Assembly (NCBI GenBank): GCA_013820865.1
Contig: JACDHU010000010.1
Span: 1-16,917, forward strand
Length of the DNA stretch: 16,917 nt
Reading direction: 5' to 3'
From: Chloroflexota bacterium
GTDB lineage: Bacteria > Chloroflexota > Limnocylindria > QHBO01
Under the pieces are notes generated by a model. That model was not told the origin of the DNA. It saw only the letters and a program-made list of their open reading frames with translations, and made no database searches. A program made the position numbers and the translations under genes. Shown here piece after piece: positions 7,068 through 14,249 of this stretch (positions are counted from its first letter, which is position 1; each line of letters begins with the position of its first letter).

Positions 7068-8003
7068 CTACTCGACCAGCGAGCGGCCGGTGAGGCGCAG
7101 GAAGACGTCCTCCATGCTCGCACGACGAACGAGCGCGCTTTCGATCGGGATCTGGCGCTGGTTCACTTGCTCAAGGGTGTGCTCGCCGTTATCGGTGTAC
7201 AGAAGGTGCCGATCAGGCAGCTCCTCGATGCGGTCCGCGAGACCATCGAGCTTGCCGTTGAGCGCGGCGCGGGTTGCATCGGTGAAGCGGAGTTCGAGGA
7301 CTTCTCGGGTGGCATGGTCGTCGATCAGCTGGCGGGGCGAACCCTCGGCCACGATCTTCGCCTTGTCCATGACCACGAGGTGGTCGCACAGCTGCTCCGC
7401 CTCGTCCATGTAATGGGTCGTGATGATGAGCGTCGCCCCGCGGCGCTTGAGCTGGTAAAGGCGCTCCCAGAGGAGGTGCCGTGCCTGCGGATCAAGTCCG
7501 GTGGTGGGCTCATCCAGGATGACGAGGTCGGGGTCGTTGATGAGGGCACGGGCGATCGTGAGGCGCCGCTTCATGCCGCCGGACAGCGGCTCGACCCGGT
7601 CCTTGGCGCGCTCGTCGAGCTGGACGAACTCCAGCAGCTCATCGGTCCGCTTGCTGGCGACCTCGCGGGGGATGTCGAAGTAGCGCGCGTACATCTCGAG
7701 GTTCTCGCGCACGCTGAGCTCGGTGTCGAGGTTGTCGATCTGCGGCACGACGCCCAGCTTCGCCTTGATCTCTCTTGCCTGCGTCCGAGGATCCATGCCG
7801 ATGACGCTGAGGGTGCCCTCGGTTACCGGGCTGGAGCACGCGATCATGCGCATGGTGCTCGTCTTACCCGCGCCATTCGGTCCCAGGAAGCCGAAGGCCT
7901 TGCCGGGGCGCACGTCGAAGTCGACGCCATCGACGGCGGTGAAGCCATTCGCGTAGCGCTTCGTCAGGCCGCGGGCATGGACAAGGGAGGGTTGGCTGCT
8001 CAT
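7068..8003 (-). CDS. ABC exporter ATP-binding protein (NodI/DrrA-like)
   Basis: This 311-residue ATPase drives the exporter formed with the two permeases downstream. Counted from the ATG at 8003, Walker A GPNGAGKTS is at residues 41-49, the Q-loop glutamine is in VVPQID near 88, the signature LSGGM is at 140-144, Walker B LVILDEP is at 160-166, and the switch histidine is H197 in TTHYMDEAE. The C-terminal 80 residues, ending SMEDVFLRLTGRSLVE, are the extension typical of DrrA/NodI ATPases. The start is ambiguous: the frame also has ATGs at 8015 and 8087. The stretch before 8003 is Arg/Pro-rich and unlike the family, so 8003 is preferred. However, a TATAAC hexamer lies 7 nt before the ATG at 8087, and a TAGAAT 10 nt before 8003. 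Confidence 0.92.
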   Translation of the reverse strand: MSSQPSLVHARGLTKRYANGFTAVDGVDFDVRPGKAFGFLGPNGAGKTSTMRMIACSSPVTEGTLSVIGMDPRTQAREIKAKLGVVPQIDNLDTELSVRENLEMYARYFDIPREVASKRTDELLEFVQLDERAKDRVEPLSGGMKRRLTIARALINDPDLVILDEPTTGLDPQARHLLWERLYQLKRRGATLIITTHYMDEAEQLCDHLVVMDKAKIVAEGSPRQLIDDHATREVLELRFTDATRAALNGKLDGLADRIEELPDRHLLYTDNGEHTLEQVNQRQIPIESALVRRASMEDVFLRLTGRSLVE

Positions 8004-8094
8004 GGGCTGGCCCATTCTAGACCGATGCGGCGGCCGACACTCAGCGGCCCTCCTGGGGGCCTCAGCCTTCCGCGGGCCGTCCGCCATGTCAGCC

Positions 8095-8118
8095 GTTATA
8101 GCACTAGTGATATATCAC
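8095..8118 (-). promoter_or_regulatory. Operator-like overlapping palindromes and -10 hexamer upstream of the ABC exporter
   Basis: Two palindromes overlap here. TATAGCACTAGTGATATA (8097-8114) has one mismatched pair, and GTGATATATCAC (8107-8118) is perfect. On the minus strand TATAAC (8100-8095) resembles a -10 box, so a protein bound at the palindromes would cover the promoter. This is the layout of a repressor operator. Drug and lipid exporters of this class are often controlled by PadR- or TetR-family repressors, but no regulator gene lies in this window. The rest of the 8004-8187 gap shows nothing more than a weak GC hairpin near 8046-8061. Confidence 0.5.
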
Positions 8119-8187
8119 GTGAGGTGCGTGCGGTCCGCCGCTGACCGGCACACCCCGGCCTGCGAAGATGCGACTTGATCGTCCGAG

Positions 8188-9762
8188 CTACAGGCCCTCG
8201 GCCACGGAGTCGGCGCGTGGATCGGCGCCGCCCTCGTACGAGCCGTCGGACCGGCGCCGGATCATCTGGGCCCAGCCCATGACCGGTGTTTTCGGCTCAA
8301 CCAACGAGACTTCGTGGCCCCGCGCGCGCAGTTCCTTCACGGTCGCGGTTTCCACGCCATCGGATTCGATCGTTACCGGGCTCAGCGGCTCTCCTGCCGC
8401 CTCGGTCTCGACCACGAATCGCGGCCGATCGATGACGGCCTGCGGATCCAGCCCGTCGTCCACCACGCCCGTCACCAGCTGGACCATCGTCTGTGGCTGT
8501 CCATCGCCGCCCATGGCGCCGAAGGCGACTTCCGCAACACCGTCGCGCATGAGCATGCCCGGCATGAGCGTGTGCAACGTTCGGGAGCGCGGCGCCAGAG
8601 CGTTGGGGTGTGCCGCGTCAAGCGAAAAGTAGGCACCGCGATTCTGAAGCATGATCCCGGTCGAGCCGCCCATGACGCCCGAGCCGAAGCCCATGTAGTT
8701 CGACTCGATGAGGCTGACCATCATGCCGTCGGCATCGGCGGCACACAGGTAGACCGTGCCTCCACCCGGTGGATTGGTCGACTCATACCGATGCGACCGA
8801 TCCGGCGACAGCCGCGACGCCATCCACTCCGCATGCGCTGACGACAACAGGACCGAGGGATCGGCGAGGCCGCGTTCGGGATCGGCGATGCATCGGTCTC
8901 GCTCGCTCCAGGCCACCTTGACCGCCTCGATCTGGGCATGCAGGCGATCAGCGGAGAGTGGTGCGCCCATCGGCCAATCCAGGGTGGAGAGGACGTTGAG
9001 CGCCATGAGCGCGGTGATGCCCTGTGAGTTTGGCGGCATGGTCGCGACCTCGAGCTCGCGGTAGGGCGTGGAGATGGGGGCGACCCAGTCGCCGCGGTGC
9101 TCGCCGATGTCGTCGGCAGTCATGACACCGCCAGCGGCCTGGATGGCGCGAGCAATTTCGTCGCCGATAGGACCACCGTAATACGCATCACGCCCACCCT
9201 CGGCGGTCGTCCGTAGCGAGGCGGCCAGGAGCGGCTGCCGGAACATGTCGCCTGCCGCGCCGGCATGCTCAAACACGGCGCGCGCCGTGTCGTCGAACGC
9301 GGGCAGCGATGCGGCGATCGCGCGGGCATTGATGGCGGTGAGCGCGTAGCCATCCTCGGCGGTGTTCGCGGCCGGTGTCAGCGCGTCGGCCAGGGAGCGG
9401 CGGCCGAAACGGTCCAGGAGCTGGATCCATGCATCCACCGCACCGGGCACGGTGATGGGCCAGGCGCCCTTGGCCGGCATCTCTTCGTGGCCGGCTGCGC
9501 GGACAGCGGAAATCGTCAGGCCGGCGGGGGATCGGCCGCTGCCGTTGAAGCCGTGGAGGTGTCGCTCGGCTGGATCCCAGACGAGCGCGAACGCATCGCC
9601 ACCCAGCCCGCAGGCGTTGCAATAGACCACGGCGAGCATGGCGTTGGCGGCCACGGCGGCATCGACCGCGGTGCCGCCTGCGCGCAGTGCCTCGACGCCG
9701 GCGGCGGTGGCGAGCGGGTGGGGAGTGGCGACCATGCCATGCGGTGCGGTGATCGGGGGCAT
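8188..9762 (-). CDS. Gamma-glutamyltransferase-family Ntn hydrolase
   Basis: This 524-residue member of the gamma-glutamyltransferase family is normally a proenzyme that cuts itself before a threonine, which becomes the N-terminal nucleophile. The expected threonine is T336 in NPPGGGTVYL, followed by the family-typical DADGMMVSLIESNYMGFGSGVM. The N-terminal HGMVATPHPLATAAGVEAL and GGTAVDAAVAANAML, PAKGAWPITVPGAVDAW near 96-112, and ADPERGLADPSV near 293-304 are also diagnostic. The ATG at 9762 is preferred because the frame upstream of it gives unrelated residues. No signal peptide is seen, so it is likely cytoplasmic. The substrate is open: glutathione or gamma-glutamyl peptides are possible, but relatives such as the oxamate amidohydrolase HpxW share this architecture. 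It is transcribed away from the epimerase-like gene. Confidence 0.9.
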   Translation of the reverse strand: MPPITAPHGMVATPHPLATAAGVEALRAGGTAVDAAVAANAMLAVVYCNACGLGGDAFALVWDPAERHLHGFNGSGRSPAGLTISAVRAAGHEEMPAKGAWPITVPGAVDAWIQLLDRFGRRSLADALTPAANTAEDGYALTAINARAIAASLPAFDDTARAVFEHAGAAGDMFRQPLLAASLRTTAEGGRDAYYGGPIGDEIARAIQAAGGVMTADDIGEHRGDWVAPISTPYRELEVATMPPNSQGITALMALNVLSTLDWPMGAPLSADRLHAQIEAVKVAWSERDRCIADPERGLADPSVLLSSAHAEWMASRLSPDRSHRYESTNPPGGGTVYLCAADADGMMVSLIESNYMGFGSGVMGGSTGIMLQNRGAYFSLDAAHPNALAPRSRTLHTLMPGMLMRDGVAEVAFGAMGGDGQPQTMVQLVTGVVDDGLDPQAVIDRPRFVVETEAAGEPLSPVTIESDGVETATVKELRARGHEVSLVEPKTPVMGWAQMIRRRSDGSYEGGADPRADSVAEGL

Positions 9763-9769
9763 CGGTCTG

Positions 9770-9775
9770 ACCGTA
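9770..9775 (-). promoter_or_regulatory. Possible -10 hexamer of the gamma-glutamyltransferase-family gene
   Basis: The minus strand reads TACGGT, a weak match to TATAAT, 7 nt upstream of the ATG at 9762. No Shine-Dalgarno is present. It fits the recurrent leaderless spacing but is weak by itself. Confidence 0.2.
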
Positions 9776-9807
9776 CCAGACTTGTGCGCCCGTAGAAAAC
9801 GTGCGCA

Positions 9808-9836
9808 TTGACAGTAGCAAGAAATCGGCTCAGACT
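9808..9836 (+). promoter_or_regulatory. Possible promoter of the epimerase-like gene
   Basis: A perfect TTGACA (9808-9813) is followed after 17 nt by CAGACT (9831-9836), a weak -10 match. Transcription would start about 15 nt before the AAGGGGA ribosome binding site (9849-9855), which sits well for the ATG at 9860. This is one of the few genes here with a clear Shine-Dalgarno. Confidence 0.4.
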
Positions 9837-9859
9837 GGAGCGAGAACCAAGGGGAATAC

Positions 9860-10762
9860 ATGAGCAGCAACGGACCGATGACGGTCGCCGTCGTTGGCGC
9901 CACCGGATTCGTCGGAAGCAGCGTCGTGCCACACCTCGCGCAGGCGGGGCATCACGTGATCGCCATCTCGCGCGACGGTCGACGACAACCCGAATGGGCC
10001 GCGAACGTCGACGCGCGGGCCGCGGACGTGAGCACGGGGCGCGGATTGGACGCGGCCCTCGACGGCGCCGATGGCGTCGTCCATCTGGTCGCCATCCCGC
10101 GCGAGTCCAAGGGGCTGCGATTCGAGGAGATCAACGTGCGCGGCACGCAGCGTGTGGTGGCGGCAGCCGAGGCCGCGGGGGTGAAGCGATTCGTCCACCT
10201 CTCGGCCATGGGCGTCATCGACGATCCGAAGCTCGCCTATCTCGGGTCGAAGTGGCGCGGAGAAGCGGCCGTCAGAGCATCGAAGCTTGATTGGGTCGTC
10301 CTGCGTCCGTCGCTCATGTTCGGCCCCGGCGACGGGTTCTTCAACATCGTGAAGACGACGCTGCGCTACTGGTCGCCGGGCATCGTGGCCATCCCGGGCA
10401 AGGGCGATGCACGCTTCCAGCCGCTGGCCGCGGCCGACCTCGCCATCGCAGTCGAACGCTCACTGACCGATGCGTCACGCACCGGATCGGTTTACGAGTT
10501 GGGTGGGCCGGATTGGTGGACCTACCGCGAGATCGTTGACGAGGTCATGCGCGTCACCGGCATGAAGCGGCTCAAGCTCGGCATGCCGATCCCGCTCATC
10601 AGCGCTCTCACTTCCGTCACTGATCGCTTCATGCCGATCTTCCCGGTGAGCCACGACCAGATCAGTTCGCTTCAGCGGCCCAACTTCACCGAGCTCGACG
10701 CCTTTGAGAGCTCCTTCGGCGTGAAGCCGCGAGCGATGGACCTGGCCTACCTCCGCACCTGA
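9860..10762 (+). CDS. NAD(P)-binding atypical short-chain dehydrogenase, NDUFA9/epimerase-like
   Basis: This 300-residue Rossmann-fold protein is of the extended/atypical short-chain dehydrogenase group. The dinucleotide motif VVGATGFVG is at residues 11-19. VHLVAIP near 74-80 matches the fourth strand, and Y127/K131 in AYLGSKWRGE form a YxxxK pair. VVLRPSLMFGPGDGF (146-160) and FQPLAAADLAIAVERSL are typical of the complex I NDUFA9-like and NmrA-like subgroups. These bind NAD(P)H and may act in quinone or lipid metabolism or as assembly factors; the exact reaction cannot be read from the sequence. The start at 9860 is backed by AAGGGGA upstream. It is divergent from the gamma-glutamyltransferase-family gene and convergent with the catalase gene. 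The gap at 10763-10830 shows no convincing terminator. Confidence 0.83.
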   Translation: MSSNGPMTVAVVGATGFVGSSVVPHLAQAGHHVIAISRDGRRQPEWAANVDARAADVSTGRGLDAALDGADGVVHLVAIPRESKGLRFEEINVRGTQRVVAAAEAAGVKRFVHLSAMGVIDDPKLAYLGSKWRGEAAVRASKLDWVVLRPSLMFGPGDGFFNIVKTTLRYWSPGIVAIPGKGDARFQPLAAADLAIAVERSLTDASRTGSVYELGGPDWWTYREIVDEVMRVTGMKRLKLGMPIPLISALTSVTDRFMPIFPVSHDQISSLQRPNFTELDAFESSFGVKPRAMDLAYLRT

Positions 10763-10830
10763 GCTGCGCCGGTGCGCTGGCGGACTATCTGCCTCCCATA
10801 GCTCGGCGGCTCAGGGGTGTTGGGCGCGCC

Positions 10831-12393
10831 TCAGGTCGCCGAGCCGGCGGGCTGGCGCTCCGTGGCCGAATCCGGGACGGCCACGCCGATCCCATCGGCC
10901 ACGCGGCGACCGTAGTCGGCGTCGCAGCGGGCGAGCTGCTCGACCATTCTTTGCTGGACCGATGCCTCGCACTGCGTCAGCAGGGTGGTCAGATTGAGGA
11001 CGAGGTCCTCGCGTTCGTCATCGGGCATTGATCGGTATCGTTCGCCCGCCTGGCCGTAATCGTTGCGCCGGCTGATGTGCTGGCGTCCGATCTTGCCCTC
11101 GACGTAGGGCTGGTGCTCAGGCCCGGAGCCAGGATGCTCGACCAGCCCGCCGAGGCCATTCGGCTCATAGTTGACGTGCGGGTTCTGCCCGCCGGTGTCG
11201 ACGTGAGTGGTCATCTGGCCATCGCGCTGGTTCGTGGCCGGACGCTCGAGCGGCTGGTTGATCGGCACTTGGAGGTAGTTCGGGCCAACGCGGTAGCGCT
11301 GCGTATCGGAGTAGCTGAAGGTGCGCCCGACGAGCATCTTGTCGTCGCTGAAGTCGAGGCCGTCGACCAGCACGCCGGTGCCGAATGCGACCTGGTCGTT
11401 CTCGGCGAAGAAGTTCTCGACCGTGCGGTTCAGCGTCATCATGCCGACCGGCCGCAGCGGGAAGACATCCTCCGGCCAGGTCTTGGTGTCGTCGAGCGGG
11501 TCGAAGTCGAGTTCGGGGTGCTTGCCGTCCTCCATGACCTGGACGTTGAGCTCCCAGCGTGGATGATCGCCGCGCTCGATGGCATCGAAGATGTCCTTCG
11601 ACGCATGGCCGAGGTCACCGGCCTGGATCTCGTTGGCCTGCGCCTGCGTCAGCGACTCGATGCCCTGCTGCGTCTTCCAGTGGTACTTCACGAGCACCGC
11701 GTCGCCATCGGCGTTCACCATCTTGTAGGTGTTCACGCCGAAGCCGTCCATGTGGCGGTAGTCCTGTGGGATGCCGCGCGGGCTGAACAGCCAGGTCAGC
11801 ATGTGCATCGACTCAGGTGTCAGGCTCATGAAGTCGAAGATTCGATTCGGCTCCTGGCGGAAGGTGATCGGATCGGGCTTCAATGAGTGGATGACGTCGG
11901 GAAATTTGATCGCGTCGCGGATGAAGAAGACGGGCAGGTTGTTGCCGACAAGGTCCCAGTTGCCGTCCTCGGTCTTGAATTTCACCGCGAAGCCGCGCGG
12001 GTCGCGGGCGGCCTCGGACGAATCCCGTCCGCCGATGACGGTCGAGTAGCGGATGACAACCGGCGTCTTCTTGCCCTTGGCGTTGAACAGCTTGGCGCGC
12101 GTGTAGGTTGCCGCGGGCTCATCGCCGATGGTGCCGTACGCCTCGAACTCGCCGTGCGCGACGAAGCCACGCGCGTGCACAACGCGCTCCGGGATCCGCT
12201 CGCGATCGAAGTGGCTGATCTTCTCGATGAAGTGGTAGTTCTCGAGGGTGGCCGGGCCGCGCTCGCCGACGGTTCGCTGGTTCTGGTTGTCGTAGACCGG
12301 GTGGCCCTGACGGGTTGTCAGGTGTCGCGTTTCGCTCGGCTCTGCGGGTTCTGTTCCGTCGCCATTGCGCGGCGATCGCTGGTCATCGGTCAT
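10831..12393 (-). CDS. katA: Monofunctional haem catalase, small-subunit type
   Basis: This 520-residue catalase converts hydrogen peroxide to water and oxygen in the cytosol. The distal histidine is H73 in RVVHARG, the distal asparagine N151 in DLVGNNLPVFF, and the proximal haem ligand Y361 in the RTFSY segment (R357-Y361) of GRTFSYSDTQRYRVG. DPRGFAVKFKTEDGNWD (131-147) is a family hallmark. The length fits small-subunit catalases; no C-terminal flavodoxin-like domain is present. A short insertion (DEPAAT) follows the distal-His region relative to the KatA pattern I recall. The ATG at 12393 has a good ribosome binding site (GGAGA at 12405-12401, 7 nt away). The upstream 310 bp contain the 14-bp tandem repeat and the second palindromic element. 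It may protect against peroxide generated by respiratory enzymes such as NDH-2. Confidence 0.97.
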   Translation of the reverse strand: MTDDQRSPRNGDGTEPAEPSETRHLTTRQGHPVYDNQNQRTVGERGPATLENYHFIEKISHFDRERIPERVVHARGFVAHGEFEAYGTIGDEPAATYTRAKLFNAKGKKTPVVIRYSTVIGGRDSSEAARDPRGFAVKFKTEDGNWDLVGNNLPVFFIRDAIKFPDVIHSLKPDPITFRQEPNRIFDFMSLTPESMHMLTWLFSPRGIPQDYRHMDGFGVNTYKMVNADGDAVLVKYHWKTQQGIESLTQAQANEIQAGDLGHASKDIFDAIERGDHPRWELNVQVMEDGKHPELDFDPLDDTKTWPEDVFPLRPVGMMTLNRTVENFFAENDQVAFGTGVLVDGLDFSDDKMLVGRTFSYSDTQRYRVGPNYLQVPINQPLERPATNQRDGQMTTHVDTGGQNPHVNYEPNGLGGLVEHPGSGPEHQPYVEGKIGRQHISRRNDYGQAGERYRSMPDDEREDLVLNLTTLLTQCEASVQQRMVEQLARCDADYGRRVADGIGVAVPDSATERQPAGSAT

Positions 12394-12446
12394 GAGTTCG
12401 TCTCCGTCTGCGAGGCGCGCTGTTGGGGGATCCGGATGGGAGGTTC

Positions 12447-12476
12447 AGGCTACACCTCAGCTCCCGCAGCGTCGAA
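12447..12476 (-). promoter_or_regulatory. Possible catalase promoter
   Basis: On the minus strand TTCGAC (12476-12471) and TAGCCT (12452-12447) are spaced by 18 nt and lie about 55-80 nt upstream of the catalase ATG. Both match consensus only partly. No clear OxyR, PerR or Fur site is recognised. Confidence 0.25.
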
Positions 12477-12534
12477 CGAGTTCCGCGGGCGTTGCGCTGC
12501 CGCTCGTATCCGCAGGACCGATGCCAGGGATCCA

Positions 12535-12589
12535 CGCTCGCATTTGCACCTCGCATTTGCACGCTCGCATTTGCACGCTCGCATTTGCA
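12535..12589. repeat. 14-bp tandem repeat, four units
   Basis: Four consecutive units of CGCTCGCATTTGCA are present at 12535-12548, 12549-12561 (13 bp, with the first bases changed), 12562-12575 and 12576-12589. The unit length is not a multiple of three and no gene covers it. The last unit runs directly into the palindromic element, whose first bases are TTTGCACC, so each unit carries a copy of the element's terminal TTTGCA. The array lies about 140-195 bp upstream of the catalase start. It probably arose by slippage of the element's end; a role as binding-site iterons is possible but unproven. Confidence 0.85.
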
Positions 12590-12703
12590 CCTGGTGACAC
12601 TAAAGCCGAACGAACCCGAGCTCTAACGTCCGGGGTGTTACCCCGTGCAACACAGGACGGTGGAGCTTCCGTTCCTTCGCCTTTGGTCGCATCCCGTGCA
12701 ACA
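12585..12703 (-). repeat. Palindromic dispersed element, copy 2 (119 bp)
   Basis: This is the inverted, ungapped counterpart of 2306-2425, at roughly 76% identity by eye. On the plus strand it begins TTTGCACCTGGTGACACTAA and ends CCGTGCAAC. Its ends are inverted repeats, and an internal GTGCAACA copy lies near 12645-12652. The best-conserved block is 12598-12631. One end abuts the stop codon of the MBL-fold gene (stop at 12706-12704); the other merges with the 14-bp tandem repeat. It therefore occupies the spacer between that gene's 3' end and the catalase promoter region, where it could act as a terminator-like or RNA-stabilising hairpin. Apart from this and the repeats, 12394-12534 holds only the possible catalase promoter and ribosome binding site. 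Confidence 0.75.
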
Positions 12704-13402
12704 TCAGCCCGGGATGAGCAGGCGGCCAGCCTCGGCGATTCGTAACAGCCAGGGCAGCTCGCGTCCGAGCGTGGTTTCGCCACCGTGGCCGGGGAGGACG
12801 CGAACCGCCGGGGAAATCTCTCGCGCCAGGCGTGCCAGCGAGGCGACCATCTGCTCGTCGTCGCCGCCGGGGAGATCGGTCCGGCCATACGAACCGGCGA
12901 ACAGGACATCGCCGGACAGCAGGAGCGAGCGGCGCTCCTCGTACAGGCAGACCGAGCCCTCCGAGTGTCCGGGCGTGTGGAGGATGTCGAACACCAGGTC
13001 GCCGATGCGCAGCTGCTCCCCTTCGAGCAGGTCCTGTGTCGCGGTGCTGGACTCGACCTCGAAGCCGTAGTTGTTGCTGCCATCGAGCCGATAGGCGTCA
13101 TCGGGATGGATTGCGAGCGGCGCCCCCGATGCACGCATGAGGGGACCGTTATCGAAGATGTGATCGATGTGCCCGTGCGAGTTGGCGATGAGGTGCAGCC
13201 GCAGTCCGTTGGCAGCCACCTGCTGGATCAGCGGCTCGGCGGCGCCCATGCCAGGGTCCAGGACCAGCGCATCGGTCGAGCGACCATCCCACACGAGATA
13301 CGCGTTCGTCTGCCACGGCCCGAAGGCGGCCACTTCCAGCCGGACGCCATGCTCCGGATCACCGGGCGTGCCAGAGCGTTCGACGACGAGCTCATCGGTC
13401 AT
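12704..13402 (-). CDS. MBL-fold metallohydrolase, glyoxalase II-like
   Basis: This 232-residue metallo-beta-lactamase-fold hydrolase resembles glyoxalase II/YcbL-type proteins that cleave thioesters. The binuclear metal site is complete: H76, H78, D80 and H81 in NSHGHIDH, H146 in TPGHSEG, D165 in SGDVLFAGSYGRTDLPGG, and H206 in LPGHGGET. No signal peptide is seen, so it is probably cytosolic. Its ATG at 13402 overlaps the lipB stop in an ATGA arrangement, so it belongs to the lipA-lipB operon and is translationally coupled. A thioesterase-like role connected with lipoyl or octanoyl thioesters is an inference from this position; a general S-acylglutathione- or persulfide-type hydrolase is equally possible. 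The palindromic element starts at the base after its stop codon. Confidence 0.88.
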   Translation of the reverse strand: MTDELVVERSGTPGDPEHGVRLEVAAFGPWQTNAYLVWDGRSTDALVLDPGMGAAEPLIQQVAANGLRLHLIANSHGHIDHIFDNGPLMRASGAPLAIHPDDAYRLDGSNNYGFEVESSTATQDLLEGEQLRIGDLVFDILHTPGHSEGSVCLYEERRSLLLSGDVLFAGSYGRTDLPGGDDEQMVASLARLAREISPAVRVLPGHGGETTLGRELPWLLRIAEAGRLLIPG

Positions 13403-14217
13403 TGCTCGGAAGCTCCTCCAGGGCCGATGAGGCCGGCGGCGCCGACGGCCACGCGCAGGCCAAAGTGGGTAGCAAGTTGGCGGGCCAATTCGTCCGCGAC
13501 GGCGTCAGCTGGAACAGGATGGCCCACCTCGTGGGCGAGCGAGGTGACGCCTTTGTCGGGAAGTCCGCAGGGGATCATCTCTGTGAACCATTTGAGATCG
13601 GTGTTCACGTTGAGTGCCAGGCCATGGGTCGTGACGCCGCGCTTCACGCGCACTCCGATGGCTCCCAGTTTCCGCTCGCCGTCGACCCAGATGCCGGGGA
13701 GCCCATCAAGGCTGGTGGCTGTGACGTCGAAGGCCGCGGCGGTGGCGATTGTCGCCGCCTCCAGGGTTCGAACGTAGCGCCGCAGGTCGAGGGGATCGCG
13801 CAGCTCCACGATCGGGTAGGCCACCAGCTGGCCGGGGCCGTGAAAGGTGATATCACCGCCCCGATCGATTCGAATCAGCTTGGCGCCGATTTCGCGTAGC
13901 CTCACCGGCGTGGCGAGCATGTTCGCTGCATTTCCTCCGCGGCCGATGGTGTAGACCGGAAAATGCTCGAGCAGCAGCAGCCGATCGCCGATTCGCCTGG
14001 TGCGACGCTGATGGGCCAGCTCGTTCTGGAGCTCCCACGCTGGTTGGTAGGCAACCGTTCCGAGATGCTCGACGGTCAGCGTGCCGCCGTGCGCGGCGAG
14101 CAACGGACGCTCGTCGCTGACCGGCCGGTACGGTGCGTTCCGGTCGGGCCGCCGTGGTGCGCGTGACGCATCGGTCTCGGGGGTGGTGATGTCGCGGAAG
14201 GGGGAGTGGCTCGTCAT
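13399..14217 (-). CDS. lipB: Octanoyltransferase LipB
   Basis: LipB moves the octanoyl chain from octanoyl-acyl carrier protein to the lipoyl domains of 2-oxoacid dehydrogenase E2 subunits and GcvH. The sequence has 272 residues. Diagnostic segments are RGGDITFHGPGQLVAYPI (119-136), GIWVDGERKLGAIGVRV with the catalytic lysine K183, THGLALNVNTDL (197-208), and IPCG with the catalytic cysteine C217. About 45 residues before the conserved core (from LTVEHLGTVAYQPAW) are an Arg/Pro-rich extension not usual in LipB. No ATG or GTG was found closer to the core, so the ATG at 14217 stands. The gene begins 32 bp after the lipA stop and overlaps the MBL-fold gene by 4 bp, forming an operon. Confidence 0.95.
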   Translation of the reverse strand: MTSHSPFRDITTPETDASRAPRRPDRNAPYRPVSDERPLLAAHGGTLTVEHLGTVAYQPAWELQNELAHQRRTRRIGDRLLLLEHFPVYTIGRGGNAANMLATPVRLREIGAKLIRIDRGGDITFHGPGQLVAYPIVELRDPLDLRRYVRTLEAATIATAAAFDVTATSLDGLPGIWVDGERKLGAIGVRVKRGVTTHGLALNVNTDLKWFTEMIPCGLPDKGVTSLAHEVGHPVPADAVADELARQLATHFGLRVAVGAAGLIGPGGASEQ

Positions 14218-14249
14218 CGGCCTAGTGGTTCGCCACGGGACGCATCGGT

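Noticed and set aside
9763..9903. A 47-residue N-terminal extension of the GGT-family protein with a hydrophobic stretch, as a signal peptide
   Set aside because: It would overlap the start of the divergent epimerase-like gene, and the hydrophobic part is not followed by a sensible cleavage site. The family's conserved start fits the ATG at 9762.
10763..10830. A terminator between the convergent epimerase-like and catalase genes
   Set aside because: Only short, interrupted GC pairings are visible and there is no T-tract.
12535..12589. CRISPR-like array
   Set aside because: The units are 14 bp with no spacers between them, and no cas gene is nearby. It is a simple tandem repeat.
12457..13134. 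A 225-codon minus-strand frame overlapping the MBL-fold gene
   Set aside because: It is a shifted frame across the MBL-fold gene, the palindromic element and the tandem repeat. The true gene has a complete metal site in another frame.
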